64,000 nt of DNA from an uncultured Rhodopila sp. (GCA_903932145.1 CAIZFE010000109.1:1-64000); one strand, 5' to 3'. Shown: positions 34,908 through 44,469, counted from the first letter of the stretch. Notes: generated by a model not told the origin, from the sequence alone. Translations and numbers: made by a program.

Positions 34908-35049
34908 GAGGTGCGGAACGCAGCGTCGGTGAGGTCGGTTTGCGCCAAAATGATCGATTCTCGCTGCTGTTCGCCGTCAGCGCCTAAGTCATCCGGCAAC
35001 CCATTGCAACGTACCCGAACCTGTCTTCGGCCGGATGGCCGGCGATGGG

Positions 35050-35949
35050 TTAGGCCTTGACCCGTCCTCGCAACGCCATCGCCCGCTTCACCACCGACCG
35101 AGCCCGGTTGACAACCGGAACGTCGATCATCGCACCCTCATACTGCACGGCGCCCAGGCCCTTGGCGTAGGCGTCGTCGTAGGCGGCGATCATCTTTTCC
35201 GCGCGCTCGACCTCGGCCGAATCGGGCGAGAATTCGTCGTTCAGCACCGATACCTGCAACGGATGCACCGCGCTGGCGCACATAAAGCCCAACCGCCGGG
35301 ACCGCCGGACGATCGCCCGGAATGCATCCTGATCGCGGAAATCGGCGATTGAGCCGATGAAGCCCATCGGCATGATCCCGGCGGCGCGCGCCGCGAAGAT
35401 CGCCTGTTGCTTGGGATAGAACAGGCCTTCGGGTTCGGACTGCATCCCGACGTCGGCGGCGAAATCCTCCGACCCCAGGCTTAATCCGACGACCCGAGGA
35501 TGCGACTTCGCGATCTGCTCGATCCGGAAGAACCCGACCGCGTTTTCCACCAGGGCGATGAACTTGAGCTTGCCGGCCGGCAGCCCGCGTTCGGCTTCCA
35601 GTTCGTCAACGATCTCGGCACATGCCAGAACATGTTCCGGGCTATCGACCTTGGTCAGCATCAACGCGGTCACACCGGGGATGACCGCCGCCTCCAGATC
35701 GCGCACCAACAGCCGCCAGGGCCGGTTCACCCGCACAACCACGTCGGCGCCATTGCGGGACACTTCCGGGATCGCTCCGGCGATCAATGTGCGCGCGTGT
35801 TCCTTCTGGGACGGCGCAACCGCGTCCTCCAGATCCAGGATAATCGCATCCGCGCCCTTATCGGCGCCGGTGCGGACGAATTTCTCCGCCGTCACCGGCA
35901 CGAACATCAAGGACCGCCAAACCGGTAGATCGTCGCGCATCGTCGTCAT
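35050..35949 (-). CDS. HpcH/HpaI aldolase family, CitE-like CoA-ester lyase
   Basis: This 299-aa TIM-barrel lyase has SLMFVPVTAEKFVRTGADKGADAIILDLEDAV at the start and VVVRVNR, the family phosphate/CoA segment. The glutamate and aspartate metal ligands are in IALVENAVGFF and GSEDFAADVG. Members cleave malyl-, citramalyl- or related CoA esters. Its ATG overlaps the stop of the upstream class III CoA-transferase (ATGA), so the two likely act together: CoA activation of an acid, then lyase cleavage. AAGGAAGG serves as ribosome site. Confidence 0.85.
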   Translation of the reverse strand: MTTMRDDLPVWRSLMFVPVTAEKFVRTGADKGADAIILDLEDAVAPSQKEHARTLIAGAIPEVSRNGADVVVRVNRPWRLLVRDLEAAVIPGVTALMLTKVDSPEHVLACAEIVDELEAERGLPAGKLKFIALVENAVGFFRIEQIAKSHPRVVGLSLGSEDFAADVGMQSEPEGLFYPKQQAIFAARAAGIMPMGFIGSIADFRDQDAFRAIVRRSRRLGFMCASAVHPLQVSVLNDEFSPDSAEVERAEKMIAAYDDAYAKGLGAVQYEGAMIDVPVVNRARSVVKRAMALRGRVKA

Positions 35950-37166
35950 CCTTCCTTGATCACGCCCGCGGCGGCCAACGAAGCCAGCCGATCAGCGTCA
36001 TAACCGATTGATTCCAAAACCGATCGCGTGTGCTGGCCCAGCGACGGCGCCGGCAGCCGCAGCTTGCCGGGCGTTTCCGACAGGCGCGGTATGATGTTGT
36101 GCATTAGCACCGTCCCGGCTTCCTCGTCGGGCGCCTCGACAATCACACCGCGCGCCTGCACATGCGGATCGTCGAGCAACTGGTCGATTTCGAAAATCGG
36201 CGTGGCGGTGACCTCCGCCGCCTCGAACACCGCCATATTGTCGGCCAGCGTGCGGGCGGCGATCCAGTCCGCGACGATCCCGTCGCAGGCGTCGATATTG
36301 CGCACTCGATCGGTATTGGTGCGGAAGCGCGGGTCCTCGATCAATTCCGGCCGTCCGATCGCCTTGAACAGCCGTTCCGCCATCGCCTGGATGGATGCCG
36401 AGATCGCGATAAACCGCCCGTCGCTGGTGCCATACACATTCCGGGGTGACGTCGTCAGCGACCGGCTGCCGGTGCGCCGCGGTTTTTCGCCGGACACGCG
36501 ATACAACGCCGCTTCCGGACCCAGCACGGAGATCATCGGTTCCAACAGCGGCAGATCGATGATCTGGCCGCGGCCGCCGCGCTCCACGACGCGCAACGCG
36601 ACCATCACCGCATAGGCGCCGTAAAGGCCGGACACCATGTCGGCCAGTGCCAGGGGAGGCAGTACTGGCGGCCGGTCGCCGTAGCCGTTTTTGGCGGCGA
36701 ACCCGGACATCGCCTCCACCAGCGTGCCGAAACCCGGCCGATCGCGGTAGGGGCCATCCTGACCGAAGCCGGTGATGCGGACGATGATCAGGCCGGGGTT
36801 GCGGGCGTGCAGCACGTCCGGTCCCAGCCCCATCTGCTCCAGCGTGCCTGGCCGATAGTTCTCGATCAGCACCTGACTGGTTGCCAGCAGATCGAGCAGC
36901 GCGTCCTTGCCGGCCTGCGGACGCAGGTTGATCGCCATGCTCTTCTTATTTCGGGCATACACTTTCCAGTGCAGCGACAGACCCTTCACCCGCCAGGCAC
37001 GCAGCGGATCGCCGACTTTCGGGTCCTCCACCTTGATGACCTCGGCCCCCTGATCGGCGAGTTGCAGGCTCACCATGTTGCCGGCGACGAGTCGCGAAAG
37101 GTCCACCACGCGGATGCCATCCAGCGGCGCGGGGGCGGTCGGGTCGAATTCAATACGCGGGATCAT
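35946..37166 (-). CDS. Class III CoA-transferase
   Basis: This 406-aa CaiB/BaiF-family protein has APLDGIRVVDLSRLVAGNMVSLQLADQGAEVIKVE, NKKSMAINLRPQAGK, and LADMVSGLYGAYAVM, whose Asp is the expected catalytic residue. ATG 37166 has AAGGGA upstream and begins near the family's usual start; the longer frame begins at 37202. It is coupled by ATGA overlap to the CitE-like lyase. It could activate mesaconate, citramalate, succinate or a similar acid; specificity cannot be read. Confidence 0.86.
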   Translation of the reverse strand: MIPRIEFDPTAPAPLDGIRVVDLSRLVAGNMVSLQLADQGAEVIKVEDPKVGDPLRAWRVKGLSLHWKVYARNKKSMAINLRPQAGKDALLDLLATSQVLIENYRPGTLEQMGLGPDVLHARNPGLIIVRITGFGQDGPYRDRPGFGTLVEAMSGFAAKNGYGDRPPVLPPLALADMVSGLYGAYAVMVALRVVERGGRGQIIDLPLLEPMISVLGPEAALYRVSGEKPRRTGSRSLTTSPRNVYGTSDGRFIAISASIQAMAERLFKAIGRPELIEDPRFRTNTDRVRNIDACDGIVADWIAARTLADNMAVFEAAEVTATPIFEIDQLLDDPHVQARGVIVEAPDEEAGTVLMHNIIPRLSETPGKLRLPAPSLGQHTRSVLESIGYDADRLASLAAAGVIKEG

Positions 37167-37274
37167 GGGTTCCCTTGGGGTAACTTTTCCTGGACGCGCC
37201 ATTCTCGCGTCTCAATCGGGTTACCCGCAAGGGCCAGGGGTTGCTCCGCTACCCTGCTGCCGTAACGAAACCGA

Positions 37275-38018
37275 TCAGGCGGCGGCCGGCGACACGATCT
37301 GCGCCGGCGGCGGTTCGTAGGTCAGTGCGGCATACAGGTCCTGAGTCGGGGACTCGCGGATCATGTAACCGCGCCCCCAAATTGTACCGATAATGCCTTC
37401 CGCCCCGACGCGGTTCAGTTTTTTTCTGAGTTTACATACAAAAACGTCAATGATTTTAACCTCTGGTTCATCCATTCCGCCGTAAAGATGGTTCAGGAAC
37501 GCTTCTTTGGTCAGGACCATTCCCTTGCGCAGAACCAGTAACTCCAGGATCGCGTACTCCTTCCCGGTCAGCCGCAGTTCACGGTTGTCGATGGTGACTT
37601 CCCTTGTGTCCAAATTCAGCATCAGCCGCCCAACCCGGACGGTTGGCTGGCTGAATCCTTTGCTCCGGCGGACGATCGCCTGCATCCGAGCCAGCAATTC
37701 CGTCTTGTCGTATGGCTTGGTGATGAAGTCGTCGGCGCCAAGGCCCAGCACCTTCACGCGGGCCTGCGCCATATTCAGGCCGGAGAGGACCAGCACCGGC
37801 GTGTCGTTGCGGGCAAACCGCATGCGGCGCACGACCTCAAACCCCTCAATGTCAGGCAAAGCCAGATCCAGGACAACGATGTCGTACTCATAATGGCGCA
37901 ACAGCTCCAATGAGTCTTCGCCGCTGTCGGTCTGGTCCACAATAGCGCCGGCGGTTTTCAGCATCTGGGTAATACCCCGTGCCGCAATCAAATCATCCTC
38001 GACCAGAAGGACGCGCAT
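37275..38018 (-). CDS. ctrA: Cell-cycle response regulator CtrA
   Basis: This is a 247-aa OmpR-type regulator. The receiver domain spans 1-120, with phosphoacceptor Asp51 (VLDLALPD), acidic Glu7/Asp8/Asp9, and Lys near ITKPYDK. The DNA-binding winged helix (about 135-230) contains LTGKEYAILELLVLRKGMVLTKEAFLNHLYGGMDEPEVKIIDVFVCKLRKKL, nearly diagnostic for CtrA. It lacks the hydrophobic degron of some CtrA orthologs; the tail is proline/alanine-rich. AAGGAG precedes ATG 38018. It is divergent from fliI, and a CtrA half-site pair lies between them, suggesting autoregulation. In non-Caulobacter alphaproteobacteria CtrA often controls flagella rather than essential division. Confidence 0.93.
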   Translation of the reverse strand: MRVLLVEDDLIAARGITQMLKTAGAIVDQTDSGEDSLELLRHYEYDIVVLDLALPDIEGFEVVRRMRFARNDTPVLVLSGLNMAQARVKVLGLGADDFITKPYDKTELLARMQAIVRRSKGFSQPTVRVGRLMLNLDTREVTIDNRELRLTGKEYAILELLVLRKGMVLTKEAFLNHLYGGMDEPEVKIIDVFVCKLRKKLNRVGAEGIIGTIWGRGYMIRESPTQDLYAALTYEPPPAQIVSPAAA

Positions 38019-38029
38019 AAAGCTGCTCC

Positions 38030-38044
38030 TTAACAAATTATGAA
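38030..38044. promoter_or_regulatory. CtrA-like site TTAA-N7-TGAA
   Basis: TTAA at 38030-38033 and TGAA at 38041-38044 are 7 nt apart; the Caulobacter consensus is TTAA-N7-TTAA, so this differs by one base. It lies 11 nt upstream of the ctrA start codon, overlapping the region that leads divergently to fliI. Confidence 0.4.
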
Positions 38045-38165
38045 TGAATGATTACCACCACTGCGTGTTTTTATCTATCAAAAACTAAACCTTATGGTGT
38101 AAATTTTTCGAAATATGCGATTTGCAGCGAAATAACTACCGAACAAAAAGTGAATAGGCCGAAAA

Positions 38166-39539
38166 TTGGAATCACAAGTGTCAATAATATTACCAAATCT
38201 TATAAAAAGACTTGAAGCTTGCAAATCGCGCCTCCGGCGCCTGCAGATCGCCCATATCAGCGGCACGGTCACAAACCTGCTCGGTCTGGTCGTGGAGGTC
38301 GAGGGCCTGACCGGTCTCGCCGCCGTCGGAGACAGACTGGCGCTCCAGGCGCGAGCCGGCCACCTCATCCCGGCCGAGGTCATCGGCTTCCGGGACGCAA
38401 CCGTCCAGGCCATGGCCTATGGCGCGCTGGAGGGCATGGCGTTCGGCGCCAAGGCGTTCTGGCTGACCCCCGCGCATGCCATGCTTGACGTCACGCAATG
38501 GTGGCTTGGGCGCATCATCGACCCGCTGGGTGAACCGCTGGATCAGCAAGGCATCCTGTTCGGCGGATCGGTTTCGCGCCCCACCCGAACCGCGCCGCCC
38601 GAAGCGACCACACGGGCGCGCCTGGGGCCGCCGATCGACGTCGGGGTTCGCGCGCTGAATTGTTTCGCCACCTGCCGCCAGGGCCAGCGGTTGGGTTTGT
38701 TCGCCGGATCGGGAGTCGGCAAATCGACTTTGTTGTCCATGCTGGCGCGCGGCACCGCATGCGACGTGGTGGTCCTGGCCCTGGTCGGGGAGCGCGGCCG
38801 CGAAGTCCGTGAATTTATCGAAAACGACCTGGGTGCCGACGGTTTGGCGCGTTCCGTGGTCGTCGTCGCGACCTCCGACGCGCCGCCGTTGATGCGTCGC
38901 CAATGCGCCTACACGGCGATGACCGTGGCCGAACATTTTCGCGACCAGGGATTGTCCGTCCTTCTATTGATGGACAGTGTCACCCGCTTTTGCATGGCGC
39001 TGCGGGAAATCGGCCTGTCGGTGGGGGAACCCCCGGCGACAAGAGGCTACCCGCCCAGCGTCTTCGCGGAACTGCCGGGTCTATTGGAACGCGCCGGCCC
39101 GGGGCCGATGCAGCCGGACGGCACCGCCGGGTACATCACTGGCCTGTTTACCGTGCTGGTCGAAGGCGACGATCACAACGAACCGGTGACCGACGCGGCT
39201 CGCGGCATCCTGGACGGACATATCGTCATGGATCGCAAGATCGCCGAATCCGGCCGTTATCCGGCGATCGACGTGCTGCGATCACTGTCCCGCGCCGCTG
39301 CTTCCTGCCTGGATGCGCCCCAAACCGCCACGGTCAGGCGCGCCAGGTCCATCCTCTCGTTGCACGGCGACATGGCCGACATGGTTCGGCTTGGAGCGTA
39401 TCGCCCGGGGACCGACGCCGCGGTGGACGAGGCATTACGCCTGACTCCGAGGATCGAGGATTTCCTGCGCCAGTCGCCGAACGACCGATCCAGTTTCCCG
39501 GATTCATTCGCCGGGTTGACGGCGGCGCTCGGTGGTTAA
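38166..39539 (+). CDS. fliI: Flagellar export ATPase FliI
   Basis: This 457-aa F1-like ATPase energises flagellar type III export. The Walker A GSGVGKST is at 181-188, with LFA before it. Other ATPase marks are LVGERGREVREFIE, LLLMDSVTRF (Walker B-like) and AELPGLLERAG. The N-terminus after MESQVSIILPNLIKRLEA is short of the full domain I helix but typical of the family. The start is uncertain: TTG 38166 gives the longest N-terminus, and GTG 38178 is also possible. A GANTC site is near (38169-38173). fliJ follows, after a dispersed repeat. Confidence 0.9.
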   Translation: MESQVSIILPNLIKRLEACKSRLRRLQIAHISGTVTNLLGLVVEVEGLTGLAAVGDRLALQARAGHLIPAEVIGFRDATVQAMAYGALEGMAFGAKAFWLTPAHAMLDVTQWWLGRIIDPLGEPLDQQGILFGGSVSRPTRTAPPEATTRARLGPPIDVGVRALNCFATCRQGQRLGLFAGSGVGKSTLLSMLARGTACDVVVLALVGERGREVREFIENDLGADGLARSVVVVATSDAPPLMRRQCAYTAMTVAEHFRDQGLSVLLLMDSVTRFCMALREIGLSVGEPPATRGYPPSVFAELPGLLERAGPGPMQPDGTAGYITGLFTVLVEGDDHNEPVTDAARGILDGHIVMDRKIAESGRYPAIDVLRSLSRAAASCLDAPQTATVRRARSILSLHGDMADMVRLGAYRPGTDAAVDEALRLTPRIEDFLRQSPNDRSSFPDSFAGLTAALGG

Positions 39540-39573
39540 TATCAACGGCCGTTGATGATGGCTTTCGCCCCCA

Positions 39574-39653
39574 TCGTCACGACCCGGCTTGTCCGGGCCA
39601 CCCGTCGCGGCACCGTCGAGCCACTGGTGGTTCGGACAAGCCTGGTCGTGACG
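39574..39653. repeat. Dispersed intergenic inverted repeat, copy 5
   Basis: CGTCACGACCCGGCTTGTCCGGGCCACCC at the left is mirrored by GGTTCGGACAAGCCTGGTCGTGACG at the right, with centre GGCACCGTCGAGCCAC. It shares its core and its central word with copy 1 at 4046. It sits between fliI and fliJ, so the two flagellar genes are separated by a large structured spacer. Confidence 0.72.
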
Positions 39654-39735
39654 ATAAGGCAATGGTGTCCAACGGACGCGGTTGTTTTCGGGCGTCGCCT
39701 GGGCGTCGTCCGTACGCATCCCGCGAGGCTCCGGC

Positions 39736-40170
39736 ATGGCGCGTGATCCGCTGCTCATGCTGTCGTTGGTTCGCCTGCTTGCGGTCGAACAAGCGCGTCA
39801 CACACTCGGTATATGCCTGGCCGCCGAAGCCGGTGTGGTGGATCGTATCCGGGACCACGCAGAGGCGGCCCGACGGGACCAGGAGGCCTGTGGCACATTG
39901 CCGAACTTCTATCAGTTTCTCGATATGTCGGCCGCCCGGCAAGGCGCCATTCGGGCAGATCGGCATGCCGATGAAGCCATTCTGGTGGCACTGCGAACCC
40001 GTAGCAATGAGGCTCGGGCCGCTGTGGTTGCCGCGAGAACCGCGGCCGAAGCCGTCCGGCAACTAATCGGCGAACGGGCTACCCTGGCGCAAACCGAGGC
40101 AGCGAAGCAAGAGCAGCACATGTTGGACGACATGACGCGGCGTCGGCGCCCGGCAAATGGTAGGCCGTGA
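39736..40170 (+). CDS. fliJ: FliJ-like flagellar export chaperone
   Basis: This 144-aa protein is almost entirely helical with heptad-like repeats (RDPLLMLSLVRLLAVEQARHTLGICLAAEAG and ALRTRSNEARAAVVAARTAAEAVRQLIGERATLAQTEAAKQEQHMLDDMTRRR), the coiled-coil expected of FliJ. It directly follows fliI apart from a repeat. Sequence identity to classic FliJ is low, so position and coiled-coil form carry the call. ATG 39736 begins MARDPLLM. Confidence 0.7.
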   Translation: MARDPLLMLSLVRLLAVEQARHTLGICLAAEAGVVDRIRDHAEAARRDQEACGTLPNFYQFLDMSAARQGAIRADRHADEAILVALRTRSNEARAAVVAARTAAEAVRQLIGERATLAQTEAAKQEQHMLDDMTRRRRPANGRP

Positions 40171-40457
40171 TCCGGCCGGATAATACGGGACCTTCAAACG
40201 CTCACGATTCGCGTTCCACTGCGCCCGAGTCCTTCCTCGCAATCTCCGTATCGAAAGCCATAGTTTCAGGCACGGCCGAACCCCGAATCGCAGCCCTATT
40301 GGAAGATTGATCTTATTGTTTCCCATGTCGGGTAACCATTCCTCGCCCTCGGCCCAAAAACGCCATTATTAAGACACTTGGCTCGGCTTTAACGGTGTGG
40401 CAACAAAGCGCGCGTCCATCGCCGGTTTTTCCGCCAACCGCCTTATATCGAGCATCA
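40171..40457. other. Gap after fliJ
   Basis: About 290 bp with no credible gene, no repeat family member and no strong hairpin. The last part (from about 40310) is the probable promoter region of the GT-C-like gene. Confidence 0.35.
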
Positions 40458-42047
40458 ATGTCCATAGCTTTGTCCCCCACACTTGGCCCGAACAGGGCGC
40501 AAGGCCAGTCGATCGTGTCGGCTATCAGCTTGATTTTGCTGCTGGCGGTGGTTGGCGTGGTGCTGTTTATCACGCTCAGATCGCCGTTGAAGGACGATAT
40601 CGCCTGGCTGCTGTATGTGGCCCGGCGTTGGATGGCAGGCCGCGAACTTTACGTCGATGTGGTGGAGGTGAATCCACCGCTGATCGTCTGGATCTCCGCG
40701 GTGCCACTGGAACTCGCGAAATGGTTCGACATCGGCGCTCAGTACGTCGCGGTTCCGGTGTTTGTCGCGTTTGCCCTGGCTTGCGCATGGTGGACCGCGA
40801 TCCTGTTACGGCCGCGGGGCGGGATCTTCCCCCGGCCGGTGCCGGTGTTCGCCGTGATCGGAGTGGCGCTGTTGATTCTGCCAGCCGCCGATCTGGGACA
40901 GCGGGAGCATCTGCTGATCGCCGCCTTCCTGCCATACCTTGTGCTGTTCGCCCGATCGTTGGACACCCGGGCACAGGGAAACCAGCGGAGTATGATTGTC
41001 TCCTGGCTGGTCGCGGGCAGTCTCGCCGGACTGGGATGTGCTCTTAAGCCCCGTTATGGCGCGGCGTTCGCGGCGCTGGAGTGTCTGGCCCTGATGCGCG
41101 GGTTGCGGCCCTGGCGCGTGATGCCGATTGCCGCGGGCGTGACCCTGGTTGGCTATGCCGGGCTGGTGGCGATCCTTTGCCCGGCTTATCTGCGGCGCGC
41201 CGTGCCGATGGCATTGGCGCTGTATGGTGCGACGGACGTATCGTTTCAGGCGCTGCTGGCTGACAGTACTATGCTGATATGCGGACAGGCGGTGGCGATC
41301 GCCCTGCTGTGGCTGCGCCGGCGCAGCCTGCCGGATGTCAACCTGATGCTGACGCTGGTGGTGTTCGCCGCGACCAGTACGGTGATCTGTTTTGTCGATG
41401 GCAAGGACTGGTACTATCACCGGCTGCCCGCGACCGTGGCGACCGTGTTGGCGCTGCTGCTGTGGACCGCGACGGAACTCATGCAGCGGCGCTGGTTCAT
41501 CCGCTGGCCGCTGGTCGCCGCCTGTCTGACGGTGGGCGTGTTCTGCGCGTCCTCCATCGAACGGCTGAAGCCGGAAGCCATCGAGGCGGTGGAGCCCAGG
41601 CAAACGGCCGTCAATCACCTGGAGCAGATTATTCGCGCCGAACATGCCCGGACCTACCTGGCGTTCTCCGAATGGATCGCGCTGGGTTTTCCGGTGGTAA
41701 ACGAGACCGGGGTTGCCTGGGCCTCGCGCTTCGATTCCATGTGGGCCTTGAAGGGCGAGGTCTGGCGTGCCGGATTCGACCCGGCGGCCGACCGGGAATG
41801 GCCGATCGCCCGCTGGGTGGCGCACGATTTCATCGCAGGGTGCCCGGACATCGCCGTGGTCGATACGCGCGAGACGACGAAATACATCAGCGTGCTGAGT
41901 GCGGCCGACCCGGCCTTTGCGCGCGCCTGGACCCGTTACCGGCCGATCGCCTCATTCGACGGGTTGGTCGTTTACCGGCGCGCCCGGGCGGGATGTCTGG
42001 ACATGTGGGTGGCGGCGGAGTCCAAACCGGCGATCGACGCCCGCTAG
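40458..42047 (+). CDS. GT-C-type membrane glycosyltransferase-like protein
   Basis: This 529-aa protein has roughly ten helices and an acidic loop after the first helix (LKDDIAWLLYVARRWMAGRELYVDVVEVNPPLIVWI). This matches the DD/NPP loop of lipid-linked-sugar transferases such as ArnT/PMT relatives. The soluble C-terminus contains FSEWIALGFPVVNETG and WIAL/ASRFDSM blocks. It probably transfers a sugar from an undecaprenyl carrier to a cell-envelope acceptor. The donor and acceptor are unknown. Confidence 0.7.
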   Translation: MSIALSPTLGPNRAQGQSIVSAISLILLLAVVGVVLFITLRSPLKDDIAWLLYVARRWMAGRELYVDVVEVNPPLIVWISAVPLELAKWFDIGAQYVAVPVFVAFALACAWWTAILLRPRGGIFPRPVPVFAVIGVALLILPAADLGQREHLLIAAFLPYLVLFARSLDTRAQGNQRSMIVSWLVAGSLAGLGCALKPRYGAAFAALECLALMRGLRPWRVMPIAAGVTLVGYAGLVAILCPAYLRRAVPMALALYGATDVSFQALLADSTMLICGQAVAIALLWLRRRSLPDVNLMLTLVVFAATSTVICFVDGKDWYYHRLPATVATVLALLLWTATELMQRRWFIRWPLVAACLTVGVFCASSIERLKPEAIEAVEPRQTAVNHLEQIIRAEHARTYLAFSEWIALGFPVVNETGVAWASRFDSMWALKGEVWRAGFDPAADREWPIARWVAHDFIAGCPDIAVVDTRETTKYISVLSAADPAFARAWTRYRPIASFDGLVVYRRARAGCLDMWVAAESKPAIDAR

Positions 42048-42254
42048 GGCGCGGGTTCGGCATCCAAGACCACGACAGTGCCCCCCCTGGACCGGCCGTG
42101 ACCCGGCCGCTGGTAAGGCTTTGGTGGATTTGGCTGCGTTTGTCATGCCGGTTTCGATTTGGTACTTGCATGAGGTCGCGCCGAGGGTCCTAGCTATTTC
42201 CGCTGGCACCGCCGAACGATTTTCGTCCGATGGCGGCCGGCTCAGCAGGGACGC

Positions 42255-42401
42255 ATGATCATGGGCAAGGGTGACAATCAGCGCAGCAATCGCGAGGCCA
42301 AGAAGCCGAAAGCCGACAAGAAGGTGGTATCGCCGGCCTCGACATTCCTCAAACCGCAGGCCGACGCGCGTAAGCCCGCAGGCAAGCCGGCGGCGAAATA
42401 G
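42255..42401 (+). CDS. Small basic protein
   Basis: This 48-aa frame (MIMGKGDNQRSNREAKKPKA and so on, ending PAGKPAAK) is rich in Lys/Arg with a central VVSPAS. AGCAGGGAC lies upstream of ATG 42255; ATG 42261 is an alternative. Similar lysine-rich 40-55-aa proteins with GxxNxRxxREAKKPKxxKK are found in many proteobacteria without known function. The reading frame is clean and its composition is not random, so it is likely real. Confidence 0.6.
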   Translation: MIMGKGDNQRSNREAKKPKADKKVVSPASTFLKPQADARKPAGKPAAK

Positions 42402-42769
42402 CCGGAGCGTGATTCGTTTGAGGGCGCTTCGACCCCGCGTGTAAGATACCCGATCGACCATAGAGTGCGGCGACGGTTCAGACCGGATCGATCGCGAGGC
42501 CTGAACCGTCGGTGTTGGTGTCGGTGGATCTATCCGAGAGATAACAAGGTGCAGCGGGAGTTCTTCCCATTGCGCAAGCGTGACGTTGATCAGACACCCG
42601 GGGTCGCGCGCAAACGTTACCCGACGGTAGCCTGTAGGCTACCTGCAACGATAAGCGAGCGATCTCGCGGCCCCCTGCGGAACCTGCATAGCAACGTGGT
42701 CCGGAAAACCGCGGCGAACCCTTCGAACCACCATTGCCAACCACCCGTCGCGCCGCACATAAAGCCAGG
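42402..42769. other. Structured gap before the J-domain gene
   Basis: About 370 bp without a gene. It contains an inverted repeat with 11-bp perfect arms (42471-42481 with 42501-42511, 19-nt loop) and a hairpin with 7-bp arms and TGTA loop (42626-42643). These may be transcript ends or an unannotated RNA; no T tract follows either. Confidence 0.45.
42471..42511. repeat. Perfect inverted repeat
   Basis: CGACGGTTCAG (42471-42481) and CTGAACCGTCG (42501-42511) are exact inverses around a 19-nt loop. No T run follows. It lies 70 bp after the small basic protein gene and may mark its 3' end. Confidence 0.55.
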
Positions 42770-43363
42770 ATGATGCGACGCCCCACCCGCTCCAGGGCCT
42801 ATGCACCCGACCCGGCAGCGCCTGTGGGACGGCCCTGCGACATGCCCGGATGCTCCGAGGCCGGCGAGTATCGCGCCCCGAAGTCGCGGACCTCTCTCAA
42901 CGAGTACCACTGGTTCTGCCTGGAGCATGTCCGCGCCTACAACGCCGGTTGGGACTTCTACAAAGGCATGTCCCCGGCCGAGGTCGAGGCCCAGCTTCGC
43001 GCCGATACGTCCTGGCAGCGGCCGACCTGGCCGATCGGCAGCCTGGGCCACACCGCGTGGAGCGAGGAAGAACTGAAGGATCCGCTGAACATTCTCGGCG
43101 CCGCCAGGATGAAAAATCGGGAGCGTCCCGACCCCCAAAGGCCCCCGGCCGAACTGAAAGCTCCCCTGGAGACGCTCGGCCTGTCCTGGCCGACCACATT
43201 GGATGTGGTAAAAAGCCGCTATAAAGAATTGGCCAAACGGCACCATCCGGACGCCAACGGCGGCAGTCGCGATGCCGAGGAACGGCTGAAAACCATCAAT
43301 CTCGCCTATGCGGCAGTACGCACCAAACTGAGCACCGAACCCCGGATGGCTGCCGCCGGATGA
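42770..43363 (+). CDS. J-domain protein
   Basis: This protein has about 197 aa and an N-terminal cysteine/histidine patch (PCDMPGCSEAGEYRAP with HWFCLEH), possibly zinc-binding. A C-terminal J-domain follows (about 130-185: LGLSWPTTLDVVKSRYKELAKRHHPDANGG, with the HPD intact). It would stimulate an Hsp70 ATPase. It directly precedes cobS and cobT, an order known from other alphaproteobacteria. ATG 42770 or the adjacent 42773 fits. Confidence 0.82.
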   Translation: MMRRPTRSRAYAPDPAAPVGRPCDMPGCSEAGEYRAPKSRTSLNEYHWFCLEHVRAYNAGWDFYKGMSPAEVEAQLRADTSWQRPTWPIGSLGHTAWSEEELKDPLNILGAARMKNRERPDPQRPPAELKAPLETLGLSWPTTLDVVKSRYKELAKRHHPDANGGSRDAEERLKTINLAYAAVRTKLSTEPRMAAAG

Positions 43364-43452
43364 CCTAAATTGGCATTGCGTCGCCTGCTGCCCTTGCGCC
43401 GCGCGCTGCCAACGTTAGACTTTCCCAGAATTGCAACAGGAAACGCTGGACT

Positions 43453-44469
43453 ATGAACACGGCTGTCGATATCGCCCCGCTCCGCCCGACCTCCGAGATC
43501 AATCAGCCCGACACCAAGGTGTCGGTGCGCGAGGCTTTTGACCTCGATATTGACATGGACGTCCCCGCGTTCTCGGTGCGCACCGAACATGTGCCTGACA
43601 TCGACACGTCGTACAAATTCGACCGTGAGACGACGTTGGCGATCCTGGCGGGGTTCTCCTACAACCGCCGCGTCATGATCCAGGGTTATCACGGCACCGG
43701 TAAATCGACCCATATCGAGCAGGTTGCGGCGCGCCTCAACTGGCCCTGCATCCGCGTCAACCTCGACAGCCACATCAGCCGCATCGATCTGATCGGCAAG
43801 GACGCGATCGTCCTGAAGGATGGCAAGCAGATCACCGAATTCCGTGAGGGCATCCTGCCGTGGGCGCTGCAACACGCCTGCGCCCTGGTGTTCGACGAAT
43901 ATGACGCCGGCCGTCCGGACGTGATGTTCGTGATCCAGCGCGTCCTCGAGGTTGAGGGCAAGCTGACGCTGCTCGACCAGAACCGCGTCATCCGGCCGCA
44001 TCCGTCGTTCCGCTTGTTCTCGACCGCCAACACGGTGGGCCTCGGCGATACGACCGGCCTGTATCACGGCACGCAGCAGATCAATCAGGGTCAGATGGAT
44101 CGCTGGAACATCGTGGCGACGCTGAACTATCTGCCGCATGCCATGGAAACCGGCATCGTGATGGCGAAGATGGGCATCGACGGGTCGAAAGACGCGGTGA
44201 TGAAGAAGCGCATCGAAAGCATGGTGGCGCTTGCCGACCTGACGCGCGCCGGGTTCATCAACGGCGATATCTCGACCGTCATGTCGCCGCGCACCGTGAT
44301 CACCTGGGCGGAAAACGCCCGCATCTTCGGCGATGTCGGCTTCGCGTTCCGGGTCACGTTCATGAACAAGTGCGATGAGGCGGAACGCTCCACCGTCGGC
44401 GAGTACTATCAGCGCTGTTTCAATGAGGACATTGCCACCGGCGGGTTCACCACGCGCAAGTTCGCGTAG
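43453..44469 (+). CDS. cobS: Cobaltochelatase subunit CobS
   Basis: This 338-aa AAA+ subunit belongs to the aerobic, ATP-dependent cobaltochelatase of cobalamin synthesis, working with CobT and CobN. Walker [10 protein letters not shown] is at 78-86, Walker B near [15 protein letters not shown], and [30 protein letters not shown] is the sensor/arginine-finger region. cobT follows after a repeat-containing gap. No cobN is in the window. Confidence 0.93.
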   Translation: MNTAVDIAPLRPTSEINQPDTKVSVREAFDLDIDMDVPAFSVRTEHVPDIDTSYKFDRETTLAILAGFSYNRRVMIQGYHGTGKSTHIEQVAARLNWPCIRVNLDSHISRIDLIGKDAIVLKDGKQITEFREGILPWALQHACALVFDEYDAGRPDVMFVIQRVLEVEGKLTLLDQNRVIRPHPSFRLFSTANTVGLGDTTGLYHGTQQINQGQMDRWNIVATLNYLPHAMETGIVMAKMGIDGSKDAVMKKRIESMVALADLTRAGFINGDISTVMSPRTVITWAENARIFGDVGFAFRVTFMNKCDEAERSTVGEYYQRCFNEDIATGGFTTRKFA

